A stretch of 64,000 nucleotides of DNA, from assembly GCF_036226465.1 (NCBI RefSeq), contig NZ_CP108476.1, forward strand, positions 6,510,001-6,574,000. The letters are read 5' to 3'. Within the stretch, counting starts at the first letter, position 1. Every line of letters starts with the position of its first letter. The notes below the pieces were generated by a model. That model saw only the letters and a program-made list of their open reading frames with translations. It searched no databases and was not told the DNA's origin. This DNA is from Kitasatospora sp. NBC_01250 (GTDB lineage: Bacteria > Actinomycetota > Actinomycetes > Streptomycetales > Streptomycetaceae). This document shows, one piece after another, positions 33,401 through 41,109 of this stretch. The position numbers were made by a program, and so were the translations under genes.

Positions 33401-35947
33401 GTGAGACCTCCACTCCTCGGGACGAAGCTGCCCCGACTCCTGATATCCGCCCTGGCGCTGACCCTCGGCCTCGGGTTGGCCGGCACCCAGGGCCAGGCCT
33501 ACGCCGCGCCCCTCGCCAAGGCTCCGGCCGCCAAGGCCCCGGCGCCCGGGCCCGCGACCCCCGGGCCTGCCGGTCCCGCCACCCGCCCCGGCCTCGCCCC
33601 GCAGCCGGCCACCGGCGCCGCCCGGCCCGACGACTCGCAGCGGGTCAGCGCCAAGGACCGCCCGCCGCTGCCCGCCGACGACTCCGCACTGCACCAGGAC
33701 TACGACAAGCCCACGCGCCCGATGGCCAGGGCGGCAACGGCCTGCGACCCGGCCGCGATCAGCGCCGACACCGGTGACGCGCTGGTCCAGGCCGTGGAGT
33801 CGGCCGGCTCCGACTGCGTCAACACCTTCTTCAACCTCACCGGCTCCCAGGCCCACCAGGCCTTCCAGGAGTCGCAGATGACCACCGTCGCGAACGCGCT
33901 GGCCGCCGCCGCGCCGAGCTACCCGGGCGACGACAGCAGCCACCTGCTGGAGCTGGTGCTCTACCTGCGGGCCGGCTACTACGTGCAGTGGAACGACGCC
34001 GCCGACGTGGGCAGTTACGGCAGCACGCTGCAGAGCGCGATCCAGGCCGCGCTGGACGCCTTCTACGCCGCCCCGCACAGCCAGGACGTCACGGACGCCA
34101 ACGGGGCGGTGCTCGCGGAGGCCGTCACGCTGATCGACAGCGCCGGCCAGAACGCCCGCTACCTGCCGGTCGAGAAGCGCCTGCTGGCCGGCTACACCAC
34201 CGCGTACAACAGCTCGTACAACATGGTGAACGCCGTCAACAACGTCTATACCGTGCTCTTCCGCGGCCACCAGAACGCCGACTTCGTCGCCGCGACCGAG
34301 GCCGACCCGAGCATCCTCACCACCCTCGACACCTTCGCGACCGGCAACCTCGCGCTGCTCGGCGGCCCGCAGAGCTTCCTGGCCGCCAACGCGGGCACCG
34401 AGCTGGCCCGCTTCCTGCAGGACGCCACGCTGCTGCCGACGGTGCGCCCGCTGGTCGAGGGCCTGCTCGCCGACTCGGCGATGACCGGTGCCACGGCCCC
34501 GCTGTGGGTCGGCGTCGCCACCCAGGCCGACCAGTACGACCAGGGCAACTGCGCCGACTACAACACCTGCGACCTGGCCGACCGGCTCAAGGCCGCGGTG
34601 CTGACGATCCAGTACACCTGCAGCCCGTACATCAAGATCGAGGCCCAGGCGCTGACCGACGACGAGCTGAGCGCCACCTGCAACAGCCTGATCGGTGAGA
34701 CCGCGTTCTTCCACAACCTGGTCAAGGACCCGGGCCCGCTGCCCGGCGACCTCAACACCACGCTCACGCTGGACGTCTTCCACTCCACCGCCGACTACCA
34801 GACCTATGCCGGCGAGATCTTCGGCATGAGCACCGACAACGGCGGGATGTACATGGAGGGCGACCCCACCAACCCCGCCAACGTGCCCCGGTTCGTCGCC
34901 TACGAGGCCGACTGGCTGCGGCCGGCCTTCCAGATCTGGAACCTCAACCACGAGTTCACCCACTACCTGGACGGCCGCTTCGACACCGCCGGGGACTTCA
35001 CCGCGGCCACCTCGACGCCCGACACCATCTGGTGGATCGAGGGCCTGGCCGAGTACGACTCCTACACCTACCGCGGCCTGGCCGACACCGACGCGGTCAC
35101 CGACGCGGCCACCGCCGCCTACCCGCTGAGCACGATCTTCGCCAACACCTACGACAGCGGCCAGGACCGGATCTACCCGTGGGGCTACCTCTCGGTGCGC
35201 TACATGCTGGAGCGCCACCGCGCCGACGTCGACAGCCTGCTCGGCTTCTACCGGTCCGGCGACTACCAGGGCGCGCTGAACCTCCTCACCGGCATCGGCA
35301 CCAGCTACGACGCCGACTGGTCCAGTTGGCTGGCCGCCTGCGCCGCGGGAGCCTGCAGCGACAACATCCCGCAGCCGCCGACCGCCGCCCTCACCAGGAC
35401 CACCGACGGCCTCACGGCGGCCTTCACCGACACCTCCACCGCACCCGGCGCCACCATCACCGCCCGCACCTGGGACTTCGGCGACGGCACCGGCTCCACC
35501 GACGCCAACCCGACGAAGACCTACGCCGCGCCGGGCACCTACACCGTGCACCTGACCGTGCTGGACAGCCAGGGCGCCTCGGCCGCCACCACCGCGACCG
35601 TCACGGTGGCCGCGTCGACGGACTGCGCCGCCCCCGACCCCCGTGAACTCGGCCGGAACTGCGGCCGGAGCAACCTCACCGCGCCCGCCGGCGACTACAG
35701 CTACCTCTACGTCGACGTCCCGGCCGGCACCCAGCAGCTCACCATCACCGCGAGCGGCGGCACCGGCGACGCCAACCTCTACTTCGACGACGGCACCTGG
35801 GCCACCCAGGCCGACGCCACCGCCCACACCACCGGACCGGGGACCGCCCACACCCTCACCATCGCCTCCCCGAAGGCCGGTTGGAACTACATCAGCCTCT
35901 ACGGCACCAGCGCCTTCGCGGGCGTCACGGTGACCACCGGTTTCTGA
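33401..35947 (+). CDS. Secreted M9-family collagenase with PKD and PPC domains
   Basis: 848-aa extracellular metalloprotease. GTG 33401 (with GGGAGA upstream) begins a signal peptide (LLISALALTLGLGLAGTQG, cleavage near AYAA). A Pro/Ala-rich linker follows, then the collagenase N-terminal helical domain and the catalytic peptidase domain with HEFTHYLDGRFD (HExxH) and the downstream Glu in WIEGLAEYDSY. A PKD domain (ending WDFGDGT...YTVHLTV, about residues 665-740) and a C-terminal bacterial pre-peptidase (PPC) domain complete it. Three Cys pairs are visible. Likely degrades collagen-like proteins in the environment. It stands alone between two terminators, and its leader has unusual dyads. Confidence 0.94.
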   Translation: MRPPLLGTKLPRLLISALALTLGLGLAGTQGQAYAAPLAKAPAAKAPAPGPATPGPAGPATRPGLAPQPATGAARPDDSQRVSAKDRPPLPADDSALHQDYDKPTRPMARAATACDPAAISADTGDALVQAVESAGSDCVNTFFNLTGSQAHQAFQESQMTTVANALAAAAPSYPGDDSSHLLELVLYLRAGYYVQWNDAADVGSYGSTLQSAIQAALDAFYAAPHSQDVTDANGAVLAEAVTLIDSAGQNARYLPVEKRLLAGYTTAYNSSYNMVNAVNNVYTVLFRGHQNADFVAATEADPSILTTLDTFATGNLALLGGPQSFLAANAGTELARFLQDATLLPTVRPLVEGLLADSAMTGATAPLWVGVATQADQYDQGNCADYNTCDLADRLKAAVLTIQYTCSPYIKIEAQALTDDELSATCNSLIGETAFFHNLVKDPGPLPGDLNTTLTLDVFHSTADYQTYAGEIFGMSTDNGGMYMEGDPTNPANVPRFVAYEADWLRPAFQIWNLNHEFTHYLDGRFDTAGDFTAATSTPDTIWWIEGLAEYDSYTYRGLADTDAVTDAATAAYPLSTIFANTYDSGQDRIYPWGYLSVRYMLERHRADVDSLLGFYRSGDYQGALNLLTGIGTSYDADWSSWLAACAAGACSDNIPQPPTAALTRTTDGLTAAFTDTSTAPGATITARTWDFGDGTGSTDANPTKTYAAPGTYTVHLTVLDSQGASAATTATVTVAASTDCAAPDPRELGRNCGRSNLTAPAGDYSYLYVDVPAGTQQLTITASGGTGDANLYFDDGTWATQADATAHTTGPGTAHTLTIASPKAGWNYISLYGTSAFAGVTVTTGF

Positions 35948-35965
35948 TCCCGCGTCAACACCGAA

Positions 35966-35997
35966 GGCGCTCCCGGGACATCGGTCCCGGGGGCGCC
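35966..35997. terminator. Terminator between collagenase and membrane protein genes
   Basis: Near-perfect 14-bp stem GGCGCTCCCGGGAC / GTCCCGGGGGCGCC around ATCG, lying between convergent genes (stops at 35947 and 36009). Confidence 0.8.
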
Positions 35998-36008
35998 CTG
36001 CGCGCGGG

Positions 36009-36581
36009 TCAGACGACCGCACCGCCGTGCGGGTCGTGCGGCTCGTCCGGATCGCGGTCCTTCATCCGGACGATCAGCGTGGTGAAGCCGCCCAGGAAGG
36101 CCGTCAGCCCCACCCAGGCGGGCCAGCCGGCCACCTCGCGCCAGACCAGGGCGTCGAAGAGCAGCAGCGCGGGGCCGCCGAGCACCGCGATCCAGGCGAA
36201 CTTGGCGGTGGTGTCGCCGGTGGGCAGCGGCGGCGGCTCCGGCGGCACGAAGTGGCCCTCGTCCGGGTCCTCGGCGGCGTCCCAGTCGCGCGGGCCGAGC
36301 CGGGCGGGGTCGAGCGGCGCGGGTTCGGCAGCGCGGGGGCGGGGCTGGGGCGTGCCGAGGCCGGTGTCGCCGCGGGTGGCCAGGTCGTTGCGGGCGCGCA
36401 GGTTCTCGATCTCGGGCCAGTCGGGCCGGGTGAGGTCCACCGGGTCGTCGAACTGCGCCACCAGCTGGGCGAAGATCGCGTCGTGCTCGGCCTGGCTGCT
36501 GGGGGTGGGCGCGGGGCGCTGCTCGCTCTCCTGGGGGCGGTCCTCGTCGTCGCCCGCCGTGTTGTTCTCGTGCTCGTGCAC
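36009..36581 (-). CDS. Small membrane protein, conserved hypothetical
   Basis: 190 residues. The N-terminal 120 are hydrophilic and Pro/Asp/Glu-rich (HEHENNTAGDDEDRPQ, then a conserved DDPVDLTRPDWPEIE segment), followed by two predicted membrane helices (KFAWIAVLGGPALLLFDALVW and WPAWVGLTAFLGGFTTLIV) and a short acidic tail with a DPHGGAVV end. GTG 36581 with GAAGGG upstream is the start; the longer frame is spurious. It lies 26 bp after the esterase gene and is probably co-transcribed. No function recognised. Confidence 0.72.
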   Translation of the reverse strand: MHEHENNTAGDDEDRPQESEQRPAPTPSSQAEHDAIFAQLVAQFDDPVDLTRPDWPEIENLRARNDLATRGDTGLGTPQPRPRAAEPAPLDPARLGPRDWDAAEDPDEGHFVPPEPPPLPTGDTTAKFAWIAVLGGPALLLFDALVWREVAGWPAWVGLTAFLGGFTTLIVRMKDRDPDEPHDPHGGAVV

Positions 36582-36607
36582 TGCCGGCCCTTCAGTCCTG
36601 GTGGCCC

Positions 36608-37390
36608 TCAGCCCCGCTGGTCGGTGGCGTCGGTGGCCTGCGGGACCCCGGCCAGACGGCGGACGAACCCGAGGGACTCCTCGAAGATCAGTTCGGCGTC
36701 GTAGTCCAGGGTCGCGACGTGGAAGCTGCGTTCGCACAGCCGCTCCGTCACATCGACCGAGGATATCCGGGCCAGCACCAGAGCGGAGTTCGCCGGGGAG
36801 ACCACGTGGTCCCGCGGGCTGCGCAGCAGCAGCACGGGTTGACCGACCCGCACCAGCTCCTGCTGGACGGTGTGCCACAGCCGGCTCAGCGACCAGGCGG
36901 CGTGCAGCGGGAAGCGGTCGTAGCCGATCTCGACGGCGCCCGGCAGCGCGATGTCGCCGGTGATCCCCGGCCGGCTCGGCACCAGGTGGCGCAGCACCGG
37001 CAGCAGCGGGGTGGCCGGGTTGTCCGCGCGCACCGAGGGGTTGACCAGGACCAGTCCGGCGACCTTCTCCTGGTGCTCGGCGGCCAGGTGCAGGCTCAGG
37101 CCGCCGCCCATCGAGAGGCCGAAGACGAAGACCCGCTCGCACTCCTCGGTGAGCTGCTCGAAGGCCCGGTTCAGCTCGGCGTACCAGTCCTCCCAGCGGG
37201 TCACCGCGAGGTCCTGCCACCGGGTGCCGTGGCCGGGCAGCAGCGGGAGCGAGACGGTCAGGCCGGCCTCGGCCAGGTACTCCGCCCAGGGGCGCAGCGA
37301 CTGCGGGGAGCCCGTGAACCCGTGGCAGAGCAGCACACCGATCGGGCCACCGCGGTGGTGGTAGGGCTCGGCACCGGGCAGCGGCGGCAT
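36608..37390 (-). CDS. Alpha/beta hydrolase, carboxylesterase / monoacylglycerol lipase-like
   Basis: 260-aa serine hydrolase. Oxyanion region LLCHGFTGSPQ, nucleophile Ser in FGLSMGGG (GxSxG), catalytic Asp in LRSPRDHVV and His in SFHVATLD are all present, matching the Bacillus Est30/monoacylglycerol lipase type. It probably acts on short acyl esters or monoglycerides in the cytoplasm. ATG 37390 is the start chosen; upstream frame to 37441 has no ribosome site. It is divergent from the PlsC acyltransferase gene, about 170 bp away, so the two could be linked in lipid turnover. Confidence 0.9.
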   Translation of the reverse strand: MPPLPGAEPYHHRGGPIGVLLCHGFTGSPQSLRPWAEYLAEAGLTVSLPLLPGHGTRWQDLAVTRWEDWYAELNRAFEQLTEECERVFVFGLSMGGGLSLHLAAEHQEKVAGLVLVNPSVRADNPATPLLPVLRHLVPSRPGITGDIALPGAVEIGYDRFPLHAAWSLSRLWHTVQQELVRVGQPVLLLRSPRDHVVSPANSALVLARISSVDVTERLCERSFHVATLDYDAELIFEESLGFVRRLAGVPQATDATDQRG

Positions 37391-37561
37391 CCGTGGACTC
37401 CTTCGACTTCGACGGGGCAGACGAGGCAACGGCGTCGCCATCGTTGCACGGGGTCGGCGGGGCGTACAGACCCTCTCCGCCGCCCGCCGTCACCCCTGCC
37501 GTGCGTCGGGGACCCCTTTGGGGCATTAGGATCGACCGGTCTGCAATACAGGAGGTCCGGG

Positions 37562-38395
37562 TTGTTCTACCGACTGATGAAGATGATCGTCGCACCGATG
37601 CTGCGGATCTTCTTCCGGCCGTGGATGGAAGGTGCGGAGAACATCCCAGACGAGGGCCCGGCGATCATCGCGAGCAACCACCTCTCGTTCTCGGACTCCT
37701 TCTTCCTGCCTGCCTTGATGAAGCGTCGGGTGACCTTCATCGCCAAGGCGGAGTACTTCAACACCCCGGGCCTCAAGGGAAAGCTGACGGCCGCCTTCTT
37801 CAAGGGCGTCGGCCAGCTCCCGGTGGACCGCTCCGGGGTGCGCGGGGCCGGTGAGGCGGCGATCCGCAGCGCGATCGCGGTGATCGACCGCGGCGAGCTG
37901 TTCGGCGTCTACCCCGAGGGCACCCGCTCGCCCGACGGCAAGCTCTACCGGGGCAAGGTCGGCGGCCTGGCCCGGGTCGCGCTGCAGACCGGCGCGCCGG
38001 TCATCCCGGTGGCGATGATCGACACCGAGAAGGTGCAGCCGCCCGGCCAGGTGATCCCCAGCTTCGGCATCCGCCCCGGCATCCGGATCGGCCGCCCGCT
38101 GGACTTCTCCCGCTACCAGGGCATGGAGAACGACCGCTTCATCCTGCGCTCGGTCACCGACGAGGTGATGTACGAGATCATGCGGCTCTCCGGCCAGGAG
38201 TACGTGGACATCTACGCGACCGCCGCCAAGCGGCAGATCGCCGAGGAGAAGAAGCGCGCGGACGCCGAGCGCCGGGCCGAGCAGCGCGCGGAGCGGGCGG
38301 CGGAGAAGGAGAAGCAGGCGGCCGAGAAGGCCGAGGCAGCCGAGCGTGAGGCCGCCCGGCAGGAGTCGGGCGAGAAGGAGCCGGGCGACTCCTGA
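37562..38395 (+). CDS. 1-acyl-sn-glycerol-3-phosphate acyltransferase (PlsC family)
   Basis: 277 residues. Start TTG 37562 is set by GGAGGT 6 bp upstream; the first ATG (37577) would be too far from it. The acyltransferase signature is complete: NHLSFSD (H40-x4-D45) and YPEGTRS, with the later VIPVAMI block. It should acylate lysophosphatidic acid at the membrane. The last 60 residues are an unusual charged Lys/Glu/Arg/Ala tail (EEKKRADAERRAEQRAERAA and on), probably a continuous helix or coiled coil, not needed for the reaction. Confidence 0.92.
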   Translation: MFYRLMKMIVAPMLRIFFRPWMEGAENIPDEGPAIIASNHLSFSDSFFLPALMKRRVTFIAKAEYFNTPGLKGKLTAAFFKGVGQLPVDRSGVRGAGEAAIRSAIAVIDRGELFGVYPEGTRSPDGKLYRGKVGGLARVALQTGAPVIPVAMIDTEKVQPPGQVIPSFGIRPGIRIGRPLDFSRYQGMENDRFILRSVTDEVMYEIMRLSGQEYVDIYATAAKRQIAEEKKRADAERRAEQRAERAAEKEKQAAEKAEAAEREAARQESGEKEPGDS

Positions 38396-38456
38396 GCCGG
38401 GCGGCTCCCAGGGGTCTGCCCGGCGGTCCCTAGGTCCGCGTTCGCCAGGGGGAGCG

Positions 38457-39656
38457 ATGGCGGTTTCGCAGCACGGCCCGAGCGGGGCGGTGGCGGCCGG
38501 CGGCATGTCCGTGGAGCTGCCGCTCTGGCGTGCGATCAGCTGGTACCGGGTGCTCGCCATGGTCTACGCGCTGGTCCGCTACGACCTCGCCTACCTGCAC
38601 TACCGCCACCCGGTGGCCGGCTGGATCTACCTGGGCGCCCTGGTGCTCTGGACGCTGGCCACCTCGCGTGCCTTCGGCAACCCGGCCCGCTGCCCCTGGC
38701 CGATGCTCGGCGTCGACCTGGTGGTCTCCGTCACCGGGGTGGTGCTGAGCGGGGCGATCGACACCCCGGCGCGGATCGCGGCCGGCGCGGTCACGGTGCC
38801 GACCATCTGGGCGGCCGGCACGGTGCTCGGCTTCGCCGCCAAGGGCGGCTGGCGGCTCGCGGCGGTGGCGGGACTGGTGGTCGGCGGTGCGAACGTCCTC
38901 GGGCACGGCGGCCTGACCCTGGGAAACGTGCACGACTGCGTGCTGTTGCTGCTGACCGGCTGCGCGATCGGCTACGTGATCGAGCTGGCCAGGGCGAGCG
39001 AGGCCACCCTCGGCGAGGCGCTGCGGGTGGAGGCGGCGAACCGGGAGCGGGAGCGGCTCTCCCGCGACATCCACGACGGGGTGCTCCAGGTGCTCGCCCT
39101 GGTGCAGCGTCAGGCGGGCGAGGCGGCGACGGCGGATGCCGGCCGTGTCCTCGACCCGGTGGAGCTCGGCCGGCTGGCGGGGGAGCAGGAGCGGGCGCTG
39201 CGGGCCCTGATGACGGGGGCTTCGGTCGCCGCGCGGCCGCCGTCCGGGGCCGCAGGGGCGAGGGCCGAACAGGACCTGCGGGCGCTGCTCGCCCGGTACG
39301 AGAGCGACCGGGTCACCCTGGCCGTCCCGGGCACCGCGGTGCTGCTGCCCGGGCCGCGGGCCGAGCAGCTGGCGGCTGCGGTGGGCGCCGCCGTGGACAA
39401 CGTCCACCGGCACGCGGGGGCCCGGGCCCGGGCCTGGATCCTGCTGGAGGACGAGCCGGCCGTGGTGACCGTGTCGATCCGCGACGACGGCCCCGGGTTC
39501 CCGGCCGGGCGGCTGGCCCGGGCCAGGCTCGACGGGCGGCTCGGGGTGGCCCAGTCCATCGAGGGCCGGCTGCGCGACCTCGGTGGCACGGCGGAGTTCA
39601 GTTCGGAGCCCGGGGCGGGCGTCGAGGTCGAGTTGCGGGTTCCGAGGGAGGGCTGA
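38457..39656 (+). CDS. macS: Membrane sensor histidine kinase, MacS-like
   Basis: 399-aa NarL-type sensor kinase. The N-terminal half is a five- to six-helix membrane sensor (DUF5931-like; helices around VLAMVYALVRY, GWIYLGALVLWTLA, LGVDLVVSVTGVVLSG and on). The HisKA_3 dimerisation box has the phosphoacceptor His in LSRDIHDGVLQVL. The ATPase domain has N in AAVDNVHRHAG and DDGPGF. It starts at ATG 38457 after GGGGGAG. Its stop overlaps the macR start (TGATG). Named by similarity in layout and position to Streptomyces MacRS, reported to affect development and actinorhodin; orthology is inferred. Confidence 0.87.
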   Translation: MAVSQHGPSGAVAAGGMSVELPLWRAISWYRVLAMVYALVRYDLAYLHYRHPVAGWIYLGALVLWTLATSRAFGNPARCPWPMLGVDLVVSVTGVVLSGAIDTPARIAAGAVTVPTIWAAGTVLGFAAKGGWRLAAVAGLVVGGANVLGHGGLTLGNVHDCVLLLLTGCAIGYVIELARASEATLGEALRVEAANRERERLSRDIHDGVLQVLALVQRQAGEAATADAGRVLDPVELGRLAGEQERALRALMTGASVAARPPSGAAGARAEQDLRALLARYESDRVTLAVPGTAVLLPGPRAEQLAAAVGAAVDNVHRHAGARARAWILLEDEPAVVTVSIRDDGPGFPAGRLARARLDGRLGVAQSIEGRLRDLGGTAEFSSEPGAGVEVELRVPREG

Positions 39657-40330
39657 TGGAGCAGCGGCTGCGGGTGATGGTGGTCGACGACCATCCGATG
39701 TGGCGTGAGGCGGTGGCCAGGGACCTGGCCGACGCGGGTTTCGAGGTGGTCGCCACCGCCGGGGACGGCGCGCAGGCGGTACGCCGGGCCGCCGCCGCCC
39801 GTCCGCAGGTGCTGCTGCTGGACCTCCACCTGCCGCTGCTGCCCGGGGTCGAGGTCTGCCGCCAGGTGCTGGCGCGCGACCCGGCGGTGCGGGTGCTGGT
39901 GCTCTCCGCCAGCGGCGAGCAGGCCGACGTGCTGGAGGCGGTGAAGTCCGGCGCGACCGGCTACCTGGTGAAGTCGGCGGGCCGTGAGGAGCTGCTGGCC
40001 GCGGTCCGCGGCACGGCGGCCGGTGAGGCGGTCTTCACCCCGGGGCTGGCCGGCCTGGTGCTCGGCGAGTTCCGGCGGCTGGCCGCCGAGCCGCCCGCCG
40101 CGGCGAGCGCGGGGCGGCCGCCGGTACCGCACCTGACGGCCCGGGAGACCGAGGTGCTGCGGATGGTGGCCAAGGGGCTGTCGTACCGTCAGATCGCCGA
40201 GCGGCTCACGCTCTCGCACCGCACCGTGCAGAACCACGTGCAGAACACCCTCGGCAAGCTCCAGCTGCACAACCGGGTCGAGCTGGTCCGCTACGCGATC
40301 GAGCAGGGCCTGGACGAGGAGCTCGGCTGA
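39656..40330 (+). CDS. macR: NarL/LuxR-type response regulator, MacR-like
   Basis: 224 residues. Receiver domain with the acidic pair VVDDHP, phosphoacceptor Asp in LLLDLHLPL and the conserved Lys in YLVKSAG, all intact. A C-terminal LuxR-type helix-turn-helix follows (LTARETEVLRMVAKGLSYRQ, then IAERLTLSHRTVQNHVQNTL), which binds DNA after phosphorylation by the kinase encoded immediately upstream. Translationally coupled to macS by a one-base overlap. The gene ends 10 bp before the stop of the convergent F420/NADP dehydrogenase gene. Confidence 0.92.
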   Translation: MEQRLRVMVVDDHPMWREAVARDLADAGFEVVATAGDGAQAVRRAAAARPQVLLLDLHLPLLPGVEVCRQVLARDPAVRVLVLSASGEQADVLEAVKSGATGYLVKSAGREELLAAVRGTAAGEAVFTPGLAGLVLGEFRRLAAEPPAAASAGRPPVPHLTARETEVLRMVAKGLSYRQIAERLTLSHRTVQNHVQNTLGKLQLHNRVELVRYAIEQGLDEELG

Positions 40331-40339
40331 GCGCGTCGG

Positions 40340-40996
40340 TCAGTCGGCCACCTGGAGACGGTAGTTGAAGTCGGTGTGCCCGTAGTGGCGCATCAGGTTC
40401 AGCCAGAACGGCATCAGCATCTCCATCCCGCGCGCCGCCTGGATCCCGCCCAGGTCGACGATGTCGGCCGCCGGCCAGCCGAAGGACTCCAGCAGCGCGG
40501 TGACCTCCTGCTTGGCGCCGGCGTCGTCGCCCGCGACGAAGAGGTTGTGCCGGCCCGGCACCCGCCCCGGGTTGACCATCACCGGTGCGGCGAGCGTGTT
40601 GAGGGCCTTGACCACCCGGGAGTCCGGGCAGGCCCGCTGGATCCGCTCGCCCATGCTGTCGCTGTTCACCGGGTCGAGGGTGACCGTGCCGTCGGCGGCG
40701 AAGACCAGCGGGTTGCAGACGTCCACCACGATCTTGCCGGCCAGCGCCTGCGCCCCGGCGGCTGCCAGCACGTCGAGCGAGACCGTGCCGGGAGTCGCGT
40801 TGACCACCAGTTCGCCGAACCCGGCGGCCTCGGCGAAGGTCCCGCTGTGCCCGTGCGGCCCCACCGCCTGCGCCCAGGCGAGGCCCGCGGGGTTGGACGG
40901 GCTCCGGGAGCCGAGGGTGATCTCGTGGCCGAGGGAGAGCAGCTTGTCGGCGAGGGTCTGCCCGACGGTGCCGGTGCCGAGGATTCCGATGCGCAT
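40340..40996 (-). CDS. NADP-binding oxidoreductase, F420-dependent NADP reductase family
   Basis: 218 residues beginning with a Rossmann motif MRIGILGTGTVGQTLADKL (GxGxxG) and followed by LGSRSP, where the Arg/Ser binds the NADP 2'-phosphate. It matches the coenzyme F420:NADP oxidoreductase-like family (PF03807), which also includes pyrroline carboxylate reductase-like proteins without F420 use. The C-terminus (GGIQAARGMEMLMPFWLNLM) is typical of this group. Start ATG 40996; the long frame upstream belongs to antisense shadow of the anthranilate synthase gene. No operon partner. Confidence 0.85.
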   Translation of the reverse strand: MRIGILGTGTVGQTLADKLLSLGHEITLGSRSPSNPAGLAWAQAVGPHGHSGTFAEAAGFGELVVNATPGTVSLDVLAAAGAQALAGKIVVDVCNPLVFAADGTVTLDPVNSDSMGERIQRACPDSRVVKALNTLAAPVMVNPGRVPGRHNLFVAGDDAGAKQEVTALLESFGWPAADIVDLGGIQAARGMEMLMPFWLNLMRHYGHTDFNYRLQVAD

Positions 40997-41109
40997 GCGG
41001 CCATTGTGGCGTGCGTCACCCCGACCCGGCGGCAGGCACGGCGGCACGGCGACCGGCCGACGACGGCCGCCGGGGCCGCGCCCCGCCGACCGTCCACGGC
41101 CGTCAGCCG

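Noticed and set aside
33248..36022. 924-codon minus-strand frame over the collagenase gene
   Set aside because: Val/Gly/Arg-rich shadow; the plus strand carries a coherent M9 collagenase with signal peptide, catalytic motif and accessory domains.
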